DNA from: Stackebrandtia albiflava
GTDB lineage: Bacteria; Actinomycetota; Actinomycetes; Mycobacteriales; Micromonosporaceae
NCBI RefSeq assembly: GCF_007994225.1
Contig: NZ_VLLL01000006.1
Coordinates: forward strand, 434,001-498,000
Direction: 5' to 3'
DNA length: 64,000 bases
Shown here: positions 51,212-60,114 of the stretch, piece by piece
How positions within the stretch are numbered: position 1 is the first letter of the stretch
Layout of the letters: each line of letters opens with the position of its first letter
Made by a program: the position numbers and the translations under genes
The notes under the pieces: generated by a model
Databases searched by the model: none
Seen by the model: only the letters and a program-made list of their open reading frames with translations
What the model was told of the DNA's origin: nothing

Positions 51212-52578
51212 GCATTCACCTCCGCTCCGCCGGCGTCGACCAACTGCACCGCGACGGTCTTGGGCACGTGCCGTCTTACCGACACCACTCGCAGCCGCGC
51301 CAGCGGCGGGGTGCCGTCACCGTTGCCGGACTCGTCCTGGAGCGTCCACGACACCGGCCGGACGTCCACGACGTCCCCGGAGTGCGGGATACGGCCCAGC
51401 GCGTCCATGACCAGGCCACCGAGCGTCTCGTAGTCGTCGTCCTCGGGCAGTTGCACACCCGTGGCGTCGGCGACCTCGTCCACCCGCAGCCGCGCCGGGA
51501 CCAGCCAGCTCCCGTCGGTGCGGTGGATGACCCGTTCGGCGGGCCGGTCGTCCTCGTCGCGGATGTCGCCGACCAGCTCCTCGGCCACGTCCTCGAACGA
51601 GACCACGCCCGCCAGGCCGCCGTACTCGTCCAGTACGCACGCCTGCTGCCGGTGTTCGGCACGCAACCGCTCCAACACGTCGGGCAGCGGCAGGCTCTCC
51701 GGGATCAGCAGCGGCGGTGCGGCGATGTCGCGGACCCTGACCCCGTCGCGCCGGTCGCGGGGCACCGTCACCGCCTCGGCGATGCCGACGACGCCCACGA
51801 CGTCGTCGATGTCGTCACCGACCACCGGGAACCGGGACCGGCCGGTGGCGAGCAGGTCCACCAGGTGCGACACCGGGACGTCGGCGTCGATCGTGTCGAC
51901 GTCCACGCGCGGCGTCATGACCTGCCCGGCGGTGAGCTCACGGAAGTCGAGGCCGTTGTCGAGGATCCGCGACAACTCGGCGTCGATGTGCCCGCCCTCG
52001 CGGGACTCGTCGATGATGTGGTGGAGGTCGTCGGCCGACGCGCCGTGCGGCAGTTCCTCGACGGGTTCGATGCCGACCGACCTGAGCAGCCAGTTCGACA
52101 CCGAGTCGAAGAACCGGATGACCGGCCCGGCGATCGCCAGATAGACCAGGGTCGGCGCCGACAGCCAACGTGACAGGGCGACGGTCTCGGCGATCGCGAG
52201 GTTCTTCGGCGCCAGTTCGCCCAACACCATCTGCACCACGTTGGCGAACAGCAGTGTCAGGACCATCGCGACGACGGTGCCGACCGACTCCGGGACCCCC
52301 AGGTCACCGAACGCGGCGGCCAACCCCTGACCGAGGTACGGCTCGGCGAAGAAACCCACGAACAGGGCCGTGACGGTGATACCCAGCTGCGCGCCGGACA
52401 GCATGAACGACAACCGGGCGGTGACCTTCAACGCGCGTGTCGCCTGTTTGTCACCGGCCTCGGCGAGCTGCGCCAACCGGGAACGATCGACCGCCACGTA
52501 GGCGAACTCCTGGGCCACGAAGAACGCCGTGGCGACGGTGACGGCGACGATGATCACCAATCCGACCAGGATCAGCAC
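51208..52578 (-). CDS. CorC/CNNM-type hemolysin family protein (full form)
   Basis: 456 residues. CNNM domain (about 1-190, VAQEFAYVAVDRSRLA and GELAPKNLAIAETVAL), two CBS domains (about 210-330, VMTPRVDVDTID and ACVLDEYGGLAGVVSFEDV) and the CorC_HlyC domain (about 345-430, WLVPARLRVDEVAD). Together with its coupled paralogue it probably forms a metal-ion transport complex in the membrane. GGAGGTG lies ahead of the GTG start. The order full then short form is common in actinobacteria. Confidence 0.9.
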   Translation of the reverse strand: MLILVGLVIIVAVTVATAFFVAQEFAYVAVDRSRLAQLAEAGDKQATRALKVTARLSFMLSGAQLGITVTALFVGFFAEPYLGQGLAAAFGDLGVPESVGTVVAMVLTLLFANVVQMVLGELAPKNLAIAETVALSRWLSAPTLVYLAIAGPVIRFFDSVSNWLLRSVGIEPVEELPHGASADDLHHIIDESREGGHIDAELSRILDNGLDFRELTAGQVMTPRVDVDTIDADVPVSHLVDLLATGRSRFPVVGDDIDDVVGVVGIAEAVTVPRDRRDGVRVRDIAAPPLLIPESLPLPDVLERLRAEHRQQACVLDEYGGLAGVVSFEDVAEELVGDIRDEDDRPAERVIHRTDGSWLVPARLRVDEVADATGVQLPEDDDYETLGGLVMDALGRIPHSGDVVDVRPVSWTLQDESGNGDGTPPLARLRVVSVRRHVPKTVAVQLVDAGGAEVNA

Positions 52579-52743
52579 GGGGGTCCCACCTCCGTGCGCG
52601 CGACGCACACCGTCGCGTGGATCTGCCGGGCCCTCTCGCCCGGCCGGGTACTACACCCCTCCGGGTCACCGATCGTGGTCAACATCCGTCAATCCTAGGG
52701 GATCTCGGTGACTCCGGGAAGTCGCCGTGACGCACACCGCAGC

Positions 52744-52778
52744 CGGTGGGGCGGGCGGGGAGACCGCCCGCCCCACCG
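52744..52778. terminator. terminator after the TerC gene
   Basis: A 15-bp stem CGGTGGGGCGGGCGG / CCGCCCGCCCCACCG with a five-base loop, just beyond the TerC stop. Confidence 0.85.
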
Positions 52779-52782
52779 CGGC

Positions 52783-53556
52783 TCAGCCGGTCTTCGATTC
52801 CTCGGCGGTGTCGTGGTAGGCGTCGCGCAACCGCACGGGCTTGCTGCGGATCTTCTTGGCGCGGATGTTCAACAGCTCCACGATCAGCGAGAAGGCGATC
52901 GGGCCGTACACGTAGCCCTTGTCGATGTGGGCGCCGAAGCCCTCCGCGATCAGGCTCGCCCCGATCAGCACCAGGAACGACAGCGCGAGCATCTTGATCG
53001 ACGGGTGGGCGTCGATGAACCGCGATATCGCACCCGCGAAGTAGAGGGTGATCGCGATCGCGACGATGATCGCCGCCGCCATGACCCACAGGTTCTCCAC
53101 CATGCCGACCGCCGTGATCACCGAGTCCAGCGAGAAGACGATGTCCAGCACGGCGATCTGGATGATGATCGACGTGAAGACGGCGCCCTTCTTGCCGTCG
53201 CCGGCGTGCTTGCCCTCTTCGGGACCCTCCAACCGGTGGTGGATCTCGTGAGTGGCCTTGACCAGCAGGAACAGACCGCCCAGGATCAGGATCAGGTCAC
53301 GTCCCGAGAAGTCGTGTGAGAACAGCGTGAACAACGGGGCGGTCAGCCCGACGATCCACGACAGGGTCGCCAACAGGGCGAGTCGGGTGACCAGGGCCAG
53401 CGACAGGCCGATGAACCGGGCACGGGGGCGTTGCTCCTCGGGCAGTCGCCCGGTGAGGATCGAGATGAAGACGACGTTGTCCACACCCAGGATGAGTTCC
53501 AGCAGGAGCAGCGTGGCGAACGATATCCACGTCGCGGGGTCGGCGAGGATTTCCAT
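52783..53556 (-). CDS. TerC family membrane protein
   Basis: 257 residues with seven hydrophobic segments. Conserved acidic motifs of TerC are seen: LELILGVDNVVFISIL at about residues 19-34 and VLDIVFSLDSVITAVGM at about 135-151, each with buried Asp/Glu that may bind metal. The family is linked to manganese export and tellurite resistance. TATCGT seven bases before the ATG gives a leaderless start. Single gene. Confidence 0.92.
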   Translation of the reverse strand: MEILADPATWISFATLLLLELILGVDNVVFISILTGRLPEEQRPRARFIGLSLALVTRLALLATLSWIVGLTAPLFTLFSHDFSGRDLILILGGLFLLVKATHEIHHRLEGPEEGKHAGDGKKGAVFTSIIIQIAVLDIVFSLDSVITAVGMVENLWVMAAAIIVAIAITLYFAGAISRFIDAHPSIKMLALSFLVLIGASLIAEGFGAHIDKGYVYGPIAFSLIVELLNIRAKKIRSKPVRLRDAYHDTAEESKTG

Positions 53557-53680
53557 GGCGATGACGATAAGCGATCGATGCTCGTTTCCACAGCCCCGGA
53601 CCGGTGGATATCCGGGTCGTGGAACGCCGAGACCGCCGCACCCGTGGCGTGCGGCGGTCGGTGGGCCGTCCGTCGGACCG

Positions 53681-53911
53681 TCAGACGGACGGAAGCTCCG
53701 GGTGCCCGTGACGCAGCGTCGCCATGTCGGCGGTGGGCCGGCCCCGGGTGACGACGGCGGTCTCCTTACCCCTGGGCTGCTGCCGCATCTGAAGGGAACC
53801 GCACGCACACCTGGTCCAGGACATCAGGCCGCTGTCACGGGTCAGACGCCGGGACACCACCTGGTAGACCTCGGCGTCCGGCCAGCCGCAGTGCGGGCAG
53901 AGAGAGTTCAT
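53681..53911 (-). CDS. small zinc-ribbon protein
   Basis: 76 residues. CPHC at about residues 5-8 and CAC at about 35-37 form a possible zinc ribbon (MNSLCPHCGWPDAEVYQV; TRCACGSLQMR). The basic C-terminal half is probably flexible. Function unknown. AGGGAAG lies before the ATG at 53911. Confidence 0.65.
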   Translation of the reverse strand: MNSLCPHCGWPDAEVYQVVSRRLTRDSGLMSWTRCACGSLQMRQQPRGKETAVVTRGRPTADMATLRHGHPELPSV

Positions 53912-53928
53912 GAGCGCTTCCCTTGTGA

Positions 53929-54135
53929 ATGGCGTGTATCGGTTTACGTGGTGCGGCGGCCCCGGCTGCACGGCGCCGGTTCGTCGCCGTGGTTCCGGGG
54001 CCCGCCCCGTGGGACTACCCCGGCGCGGACCCGGCGGAACCGGTTGCGGCCGCCTCGGTGCGGTGGTGGGGACCGACCGGAGGCAACACGCGCCGTCTGC
54101 TCGCAAGGATGCATCGGGAAACGCTAAAGGTCTAA
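53929..54135 (+). CDS. possible short ORF, weakly supported
   Basis: A 68-codon frame with strong third-position GC in its middle part (GPAPWDYPGADPAEPV, VRWWGPTGGNTRRLLARM). No ribosome site or promoter is visible and no family is recognised. It could be the remnant of a gene or chance. It is the only frame of note in the 330-base gap 53912-54243. Confidence 0.25.
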   Translation: MACIGLRGAAAPAARRRFVAVVPGPAPWDYPGADPAEPVAAASVRWWGPTGGNTRRLLARMHRETLKV

Positions 54136-54243
54136 CACGAATCGGCGCACGGGACCGTTAAGATTCGCCTTCACGATCGCCCCCGGGGCGGTCCCGGAAC
54201 GACTCGACCCCGACCACGTACCGCGAAGGAGGCGCACCTCACG

Positions 54244-55158
54244 GTGATTGACCTGCGAAGACTCCACGTACTGCGAGCGGTGTCACATTACGGCACCGTG
54301 ACAGCCGCCGCCAAGGCTCTTCACATGAGCCCTTCAGCTGCTTCACAGCAGATCAGACAGCTCGCCAGGGAGTTGAACGTCACACTCCTGGAACCCCAGG
54401 GGAGGCGGGTCAGACTGTCGGCGGCGGCGCATCTGCTGCTGTCCCACGCCGACGCGATCGATGCCCGGTGGCGCCGCGCCGAGGCCGAACTGCACGCCAC
54501 CGGAGCCGAGCCCGGCGGGGAGATGCGATTGTGTGGTTTCGGCACCGCAATAGCGACACTATTGGCCCCCACAGCTGAACTGTTGGCCGTCCGGCACCCG
54601 GCGATCGAGGTGAGTCTGCGCGAGGCGCAGGCGGGGGAGTGTTTCGACCTGTTGTTCGCGGGCGACGCGGACCTGGCGATCGTGGAGGCGACGCTGGACT
54701 CACCGCCGCTGGACGACCTGCGTTTCGATCAGCGTCCGCTGTTCGACGACCCCTTCGACGTCGTGGTGTCCTCCGACCACCCGTTGGCGGAACGGGACAC
54801 GGTGACGCTCGCCGACACCGCCCGGGAACGGTGGATCCTCGGACTGCCGGGCAGCACCTCACGCCAGCACGTGCTCGCGGCCTGCGGCAACGCCGGGTTC
54901 AGTCCCTCCGTCGCGCACCAGGCCAGCGAATGGTCGGTGGTGGCGACCCTGGTGGCGTATCGGCTCGGTATCGCGATCATCCCGCGCCTGGCGGAACTGC
55001 CGCCGCACCTGGCGTTGCGACGCGTGCCCATCGCGGGGCCGCACCAGCCGTTCCGGCACTTCCTCAGCGTCACGCGACGTGGTTTCCGGGAACATCCCGC
55101 GGTGGCGGCCACGACCACGGCGCTCGAGGAGATCACCGCCCTACGTGACCGGGGCTGA
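54244..55158 (+). CDS. LysR-type transcriptional regulator
   Basis: 304 residues. N-terminal winged HTH (about 1-62; LRRLHVLRAVSHYGTVTAAA, MSPSAASQQIRQL) and a LysR substrate-binding domain (about 92-295; RLCGFGTAIATLLAP, FDVVVSSDHPLA). It should bind DNA as a tetramer and respond to a small molecule; the ligand is unknown. AAGGAGG lies at a wide 12-base spacing before the GTG. The target is not adjacent: no divergent gene lies within 300 bases on that side. Confidence 0.9.
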   Translation: MIDLRRLHVLRAVSHYGTVTAAAKALHMSPSAASQQIRQLARELNVTLLEPQGRRVRLSAAAHLLLSHADAIDARWRRAEAELHATGAEPGGEMRLCGFGTAIATLLAPTAELLAVRHPAIEVSLREAQAGECFDLLFAGDADLAIVEATLDSPPLDDLRFDQRPLFDDPFDVVVSSDHPLAERDTVTLADTARERWILGLPGSTSRQHVLAACGNAGFSPSVAHQASEWSVVATLVAYRLGIAIIPRLAELPPHLALRRVPIAGPHQPFRHFLSVTRRGFREHPAVAATTTALEEITALRDRG

Positions 55159-55287
55159 CCGGCGGAACGACCCGGCCGGTGTGATATGTCCCGAGTGGAT
55201 GGGTGCGGCCGCTCCGGATGCGAGGTGGGAAGCGCGCTGCGCGGATCACCGATGGGAGGGTCCTTCGCGGGTACTCGCGGTCGGAGT

Positions 55288-55539
55288 GGTTCCGGGGTGC
55301 TGTAGGACTCACGCGGTGCATGGCGTGTGCCGGCTGGGCGGACGCTGACGGCCCTTTCGGATTCGTGTGCTGGTACACGCGGTGCAACTCGGTCTCGTGT
55401 GCCCGCTTCGCAGGCACACGTGGAGGGAGCGGTTCCGGAGCGCTGTAGGACTCACGCGGTGCAGCTGGTTTCGCGTGGCCGCGAAGCCGGCGCACGCGGT
55501 GCTTTTGGTTTCGTGCGCCGGCGAAGCCGGCGCACGAAA
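55288..55539. repeat. cluster of direct repeats and palindromes
   Basis: A 33-base direct repeat (core GCTGTAGGACTCACGCGGTG; 31 of 33 identical) lies at 55288-55320 and 55431-55463. Two more CACGCGGTGC copies lie near 55375 and 55491. Palindromes: CGTGTGCC / GGCACACG (55396-55420), and a perfect 14-bp stem TTTCGTGCGCCGGC / GCCGGCGCACGAAA with GAA loop (55509-55539). The gap 55159-55850 has no gene. Confidence 0.65.
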
Positions 55540-55540
55540 C

Positions 55541-55575
55541 GGGGGCCGAACTCACCCCTCAGAAGCTCGGCCCCC
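55541..55575 (+). terminator. hairpin downstream of the palindrome cluster
   Basis: Arms GGGGGCCGA and TCGGCCCCC, about 380 bases after the LysR stop; a possible terminator for read-through. Confidence 0.5.
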
Positions 55576-55850
55576 CTATATGCACGATGCCCCGTCGCCA
55601 CCCCTCGACCGACAGGGCATCGGCCGTTCCGCATTCGGAGCTGGTATCTCTTGTGGATACCGGCCTCGGCTTCTTCGCCGCTTGCCGTGTTGCTCCGACG
55701 TCTATTAAAACGACGGGTACGGACGGGGGTTACGCCTTCGCCGAAATCTTTTTCGACGAAAGTTCCCGGACGGGTGACGGGCGTCGCCGGGATGCCGCTG
55801 AGCAGGCACGATGCCGCTCGGGCGGTCGTCACCGGACCGGGGGGCCGGGT

Positions 55851-56255
55851 TCAGGCGGCCGCGGCCGCCACGTTGCCGCGCACCCACTCGACAATGGACT
55901 GCGTCGTGGCGCCCGGCGTGAAGATCTTCGCCACCCCGTACTCCTTCAGGACCGGGATGTCCTCCTCCGGGATGATGCCGCCGCCGAACACGACGATGTC
56001 GCCGGCGTCACGTTCGGCCAACAGCTCGGTGACCCGTTTGAACAACGTCAGGTGCGCACCGGACAGGACACTCAGCCCCACCGCGTCCGCGTCCTCGGCG
56101 ATGCAGGCCGCGACGATCTGCTCCGGCGTCTGGTGCAGGCCGGTGTAGATGACCTCCATGCCGGCGTCGCGCAACGCCCGTGCCACCACCTTGGCGCCAC
56201 GGTCGTGGCCGTCGAGCCCCGGTTTGGCCACCACGACGCGGATCCGCGATTCCAT
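55851..56255 (-). CDS. cobalamin-binding subunit, methylmalonyl-CoA mutase C-terminal type
   Basis: 134 residues, a stand-alone B12-binding domain. The motif [14 protein letters not shown] carries DxHxxG at about residues 15-20, which supplies the lower axial His to cobalamin. GLSVLSGAH and [12 protein letters not shown] form the rest of the Rossmann-like fold. It should work with a separately encoded catalytic subunit of an acyl-CoA mutase (methylmalonyl- or ethylmalonyl-type); that partner is not in the window. Single gene. Confidence 0.93.
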   Translation of the reverse strand: MESRIRVVVAKPGLDGHDRGAKVVARALRDAGMEVIYTGLHQTPEQIVAACIAEDADAVGLSVLSGAHLTLFKRVTELLAERDAGDIVVFGGGIIPEEDIPVLKEYGVAKIFTPGATTQSIVEWVRGNVAAAAA

Positions 56256-56447
56256 TGACTTTCCTTCCGGTGTGCGCCGACGACACTGTCGAGGCCGGCT
56301 GTGGTCAACAGGTCATCGAGGGGAACCGGTCGCGGCGCCCGTGAGGCGGACGAACCGGAACAGATGACCCGCCGAGCTTACCCAACGTTCAGGTGGCCTG
56401 GCAGTCGTCGTACGCACCGGTTCTGACCAGACCCGTCACGGTGGCCT

Positions 56448-56613
56448 AGAGGCCGTCTTCGATCCCGCTGTTCTGCTGCGCGTCGCCCGGTCGGCGCCTC
56501 ACGGCGTTGTCGGACGTCCTGTGTACGACACCGGTACGCAGGACGTTCTCCGCCTTGCGGATGCACTCGACCGGATCGCCGCTCGCGACGAACGAGGACC
56601 AAAGACGGCCTCT
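56448..56613. mobile_element. inverted-repeat element (MITE-like), copy 2
   Basis: 166 bases bounded by AGAGGCCGTCTT and AAGACGGCCTCT, a perfect 12-bp terminal inverted repeat. The interior is closely similar to copy 1 (39786-39967). An inner hairpin GTCCTG / CAGGAC with TGTAC...GTAC is present. It lies between the B12-binding gene and the hemoglobin operon. No transposase gene; no clear target duplication. Confidence 0.75.
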
Positions 56614-56765
56614 TACGTCCCGCCGGGGCTTGGGTACCGTATGGCTGAACCCTCAACCTCCGGGGAGCCGCCGCCCCGCCGGTATCGATCCGAGCCGGTG
56701 GGTAAACCCCCGACGGCCGGCTCCGCCGGTGGACATCCCTCGAAACCCGCAGGAGAACGAGTTCA

Positions 56766-57149
56766 GTGCCGACTTCCGAAAGCCTCGCCTTGTCTCCGTA
56801 CGAACGCCTCGGTGGCGCCCCCACCATCGCCGAGGCGGTGGAGCGCTTCTACACGAGGCTGCTGGCCGACCCGCAGGTCTCCGGCTACTTCACCCACATC
56901 GAACTGCCCACCCTCAAACGGCACCAGGCGGCCCTGCTGTCGCAGGTGCTCGGCGGCCCCAAGGCGTACGACGGGCGCGAGCTCAAGGACGCCCACCGGG
57001 GCATGGGGATCAACCGCGCCGACTACGACAAGGTGTGTGAACACCTCCTGGCCGTACTGTCCGAGATGGGCGCTCCGCAGGACATCGCCGACTCGGTGTC
57101 CGGCGTCCTCAAATCGGTCGCCGACGACGTGGTCGAACGGGACTCGTAA
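56766..57149 (+). CDS. glbN: truncated hemoglobin, group I (trHbN type)
   Basis: 127 residues, the 2-on-2 globin size. SPYERLGGAPTIAEAVERFY starts helix A/B, the YF pair in VSGYFTHIELP and HQ in LKRHQAALLSQVLGG line the distal pocket, and DAHRGMGI carries the proximal His. trHbN turns NO into nitrate with bound O2. The GTG start has AGGAG at a 12-base spacing. It is followed after three bases by the flavohemoglobin gene, so both are cotranscribed. Confidence 0.9.
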   Translation: MPTSESLALSPYERLGGAPTIAEAVERFYTRLLADPQVSGYFTHIELPTLKRHQAALLSQVLGGPKAYDGRELKDAHRGMGINRADYDKVCEHLLAVLSEMGAPQDIADSVSGVLKSVADDVVERDS

Positions 57150-57152
57150 CGC

Positions 57153-58268
57153 ATGGTCGACGCCGATCGCTTGAAGGCGAGCTGGGGCCTGGTCGCCGCT
57201 CACGGTGAGCAGGTCCCGCTGTTCTTCTATTCACGACTGTTCCTGGCACACCCCGAGGTGCGCGAGCTGTTCCCCATCGCGATGGCCTCGCAACGGGACA
57301 AGCTGGTCCGGGCACTGGGAGCGGTGGTCAGCAACGTCGACAACCTCGACGCCGTGGTGCCGTACCTGCGCCGCCTGGGCGCCGACCACCGCAAGTTCGG
57401 CGCGCTGCGGGAGCACTACCCCGCGGTGGGTGACGCGCTGCTCGCCACCCTCGCGCACTTCAGCGGACCCGCGTGGACGCCGGAGGTCGCCGCCGACTGG
57501 GAGACCGCCTACGGCATCGTCGCCCAGGTCATGGCCGACGCCGCGGACGAGGCCGCCCACGTCACTCCCGCGTGGTGGGACGGCACCGTGGTCGACCACC
57601 GCCGGATCGGTATCGACCTGGCCGTGTTGACCGTGGTCCCCCACACCCGGTTGGACTACCGTCCGGGGCACTCGATCACCGTGTCGTCGCCGCTGCGGCC
57701 CCGGCTGTGGCGCGCCTACTCGCCGGCCAACGCACCCCGCGAGGACAACTCCATCGAGTTGCACGTCCGGTTGGTGGACGCGGGCCTGGTCTCCACCGCC
57801 CTGGTGGACCTCACCCGGCCCGGCGACGTGTTGCGGCTCGGCCCGCCCATCGACGACAACCTCGTGTTGCGGGACAACGACCGCCCGGTGCTGATGCTGG
57901 CGGGCGGCACCGGCTTCGCGCCGATGAAGGCGCTCATCGAACAACTCGCCCGCCGACCCCGCCCGACGCATCTGTTCTGGGGCGCCGAGACCACCGACGC
58001 CCTGTACGACCTTCCCGGCCTGCGCCACTTCGAGGCCGGCAACGACTGGTTCCGGTTCACCGGTTGTGTCCGCGCGGGGTACCCGGAACCGGGCATCCAG
58101 GTCGGCAACCCGGTGGAGGTGGCGCTGCGGTACGGACACACCGTCGGTGTCGACGCGTACGTGTGCGGACCGCCCGGCATGGTGTCGGCGGCCCGGAGCG
58201 GCCTGGTCGAGTCCGGCGTCGACCCGGCGTGCATCTACTTCGATCAGTACGGGGACGAGGAGAAGTGA
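57153..58268 (+). CDS. flavohemoglobin-like NO dioxygenase
   Basis: 371 residues. A globin domain (about 1-135) carries the proximal His in LGADHRKFGALREHYP at about residue 83. The FAD domain (about 148-235) carries RAYSPAN, and the NAD domain (about 240-365) has GGTGFAPMKALIEQL and CGPPGM. The enzyme uses NAD(P)H, FAD and haem to oxidise NO to nitrate. It lies three bases after the trHbN stop, and the next gene overlaps its end. Confidence 0.92.
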   Translation: MVDADRLKASWGLVAAHGEQVPLFFYSRLFLAHPEVRELFPIAMASQRDKLVRALGAVVSNVDNLDAVVPYLRRLGADHRKFGALREHYPAVGDALLATLAHFSGPAWTPEVAADWETAYGIVAQVMADAADEAAHVTPAWWDGTVVDHRRIGIDLAVLTVVPHTRLDYRPGHSITVSSPLRPRLWRAYSPANAPREDNSIELHVRLVDAGLVSTALVDLTRPGDVLRLGPPIDDNLVLRDNDRPVLMLAGGTGFAPMKALIEQLARRPRPTHLFWGAETTDALYDLPGLRHFEAGNDWFRFTGCVRAGYPEPGIQVGNPVEVALRYGHTVGVDAYVCGPPGMVSAARSGLVESGVDPACIYFDQYGDEEK

Positions 58269-58270
58269 CC

Positions 58271-58909
58271 ATGACGATGTCGGACCGCGCCTATGAGGGC
58301 GCACCCGTGGAGAACCGGATGACCGCGATCCAGGTCAGCCGGGTCCGATTCAACCGGTCGGCGCTGGGCCGGCGCGGATACGACCAGGACGAGGTCGACG
58401 GTTTCCTGTCGGACGTCGCCCGGGAACTGTCCCGCCGGTTCGAACTGGAGACCTCGCTGCGGGCCGAGGCCGACAACTACAAGCGGGCACTGCGGGACTG
58501 GCAGAGCCGCACCAACGACCGCCGTCAGGCCGAGACCATGCGGAACATGGACCCCGACGCGATCAACCTGCTGTCGCAGGCGCAACAGCAGGCCGAGGGG
58601 TACGTCACGCAGGCGCAGGACTACTGTCGCCAGATCATCGGCCAGGCCCGTGGCCAGGCGCGCGAGGTACTTCAGATGGCACGCGAGCAGGCCGAGGTGG
58701 AGGCCGAACGCGCCGCCGAGGCGTACCGGCTGCAGGCGGGCGGGCAACGCGACTCCCAACAGGAGGACCAGGCCCGGCAGTTGGCGCGTGCCAAGGCGTT
58801 CATGACCGCCATCAACGCCGCCGAGGAGCAGCTCCGCATGGCCAGGATGCAACTGGACGCCGACATCGCCGACCTGCACGCCCAGGGCGTCGAGGTCACC
58901 GCCGACTGA
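58271..58909 (+). CDS. DivIVA domain protein
   Basis: 212 residues. The DivIVA N-terminal motif VRFNRSALGRRGYDQDEVDG at about residues 25-44 includes the Arg-Gly-Tyr contact region, and a coiled coil fills the rest (LLSQAQQQAEGYVTQAQ, AREQAEVEAERAAEA). DivIVA-like proteins bind curved membranes at poles and septa. GGAG lies eight bases before the ATG at 58271; a GTG at 58265 would overlap the flavohemoglobin stop. Its place in a globin operon is odd. Confidence 0.88.
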   Translation: MTMSDRAYEGAPVENRMTAIQVSRVRFNRSALGRRGYDQDEVDGFLSDVARELSRRFELETSLRAEADNYKRALRDWQSRTNDRRQAETMRNMDPDAINLLSQAQQQAEGYVTQAQDYCRQIIGQARGQAREVLQMAREQAEVEAERAAEAYRLQAGGQRDSQQEDQARQLARAKAFMTAINAAEEQLRMARMQLDADIADLHAQGVEVTAD

Positions 58910-58926
58910 GACCGCCCCGGGCCGCC

Positions 58927-59937
58927 TCAACCCAGGCGCCGCACCAGTTCCGCGACGTCGGCCTCGTACTCGAACCACTGGACGTCGTTGCGGAAACCCA
59001 ACTCCGCGTCGACGTGGGCCATGGCGTCACCGTCCAGTGACGTCCAGGTCTGCACGTCGACCAGTTGCGGTTCGGCCTCGCGCAGCTCGCACAACATGCG
59101 GGCCTTCATCGCCATGCCGAGGCCGTAACTGCGGTGTTCGGGTGCCACCACCGTGTCGTACTGGTCGCCACGGGTGGGGCGCTGGGCGGCCACGACCAGC
59201 TCCGTCAACCCCACGACCGCCTCCTTGCCCTCGGCGATCGCGACGACCAAGTGGGGGCGCAGACCCCGTGCGGACAGTGTCGCCAGGCTGTCGCGCAGCC
59301 GCCTGGCGTCGGCGGAACCGCGCCACGTACCCACGTTGTACGCCGGTTCCGCCTTCAGGTGCACCTTCGTGGCGGCGTAACGCTCCATGAGGTGATCGGG
59401 CAGGCCGCCGGTGAAGTACTCAAGCCGGTACCCGGCGGCGAGACGCCCCGCGCTGTCGGTCACCGTCTCCCAGTCCACGTCGGCGAGCCGCAGCAGGTGC
59501 CGGTTCTCGACGACGGCGCGGCCGAAACCCAGCCGGTCGTAGAAGCCGACGGCCGGTGTCGTCGCGATGACCTCGACGCCGATGGCGCGCAGGCCCTCCC
59601 GGGACGCCCGCCGCGCCACCGCCCGCAACAGGCCACGACCCACGCCGGAACCGCGGTGGCCCGGTTCCACGAAGATCTCGAAGATGCCGGTGTCGGCGAA
59701 CTCGCCGCCGTACACCAGCAGGTTCGCGTGGCCGACGATCCGGCCCGCGTCGTCGCGGGCCACATAGGCCAGCCGTCTCTCGTTGGGCATCGTGATCGAC
59801 AGGTAGTCGCGCATCCGGTCGCCGTGCCATCGAGGCTCCCCCGGCATGTCTGCCTCGGTCATGGCGTTGAGCACCTCCCGCCACTGCTCCAGCTCCTCGG
59901 CGCTGGCGTGGGCGGGCGTGAACTCGGCGATCTGCAT
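58927..59937 (-). CDS. tandem GNAT-fold acetyltransferase
   Basis: 336 residues with two GNAT domains. The first (about 1-160) has the acetyl-CoA loop EPGHRGSGVGRGLLRAVARR at about residues 92-111; the second (about 190-335) has VAPEHRSYGLGMAMKARML. The tandem layout resembles mycothiol synthase (MshD), but typical MshD residues cannot be confirmed, so a general N-acetyltransferase is safer. AGGAGG lies about ten bases before the ATG. Confidence 0.86.
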   Translation of the reverse strand: MQIAEFTPAHASAEELEQWREVLNAMTEADMPGEPRWHGDRMRDYLSITMPNERRLAYVARDDAGRIVGHANLLVYGGEFADTGIFEIFVEPGHRGSGVGRGLLRAVARRASREGLRAIGVEVIATTPAVGFYDRLGFGRAVVENRHLLRLADVDWETVTDSAGRLAAGYRLEYFTGGLPDHLMERYAATKVHLKAEPAYNVGTWRGSADARRLRDSLATLSARGLRPHLVVAIAEGKEAVVGLTELVVAAQRPTRGDQYDTVVAPEHRSYGLGMAMKARMLCELREAEPQLVDVQTWTSLDGDAMAHVDAELGFRNDVQWFEYEADVAELVRRLG

Positions 59938-60114
59938 GGCGTGACTACCTCCTAGGCCAATGGTCCCGGATGGCGGTGACCGGTTCGTCACCGAACCCCT
60001 CACCGCCCGCCGGGACCCCGGTCACCGGCCGTCGGCGGACACGCGACCCACGGGGCGGCCGGGCATGCCCGTGCCGCCACCGCACCATCTGTCGGGCCCT
60101 TCTCGCCAGGCGGT

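Noticed and set aside
55396-55539. Hairpins as integron attC sites or CRISPR repeats
   Set aside because: No integrase gene, no gene cassettes and no regular spacer length; the repeats are direct plus palindromic within one gap.
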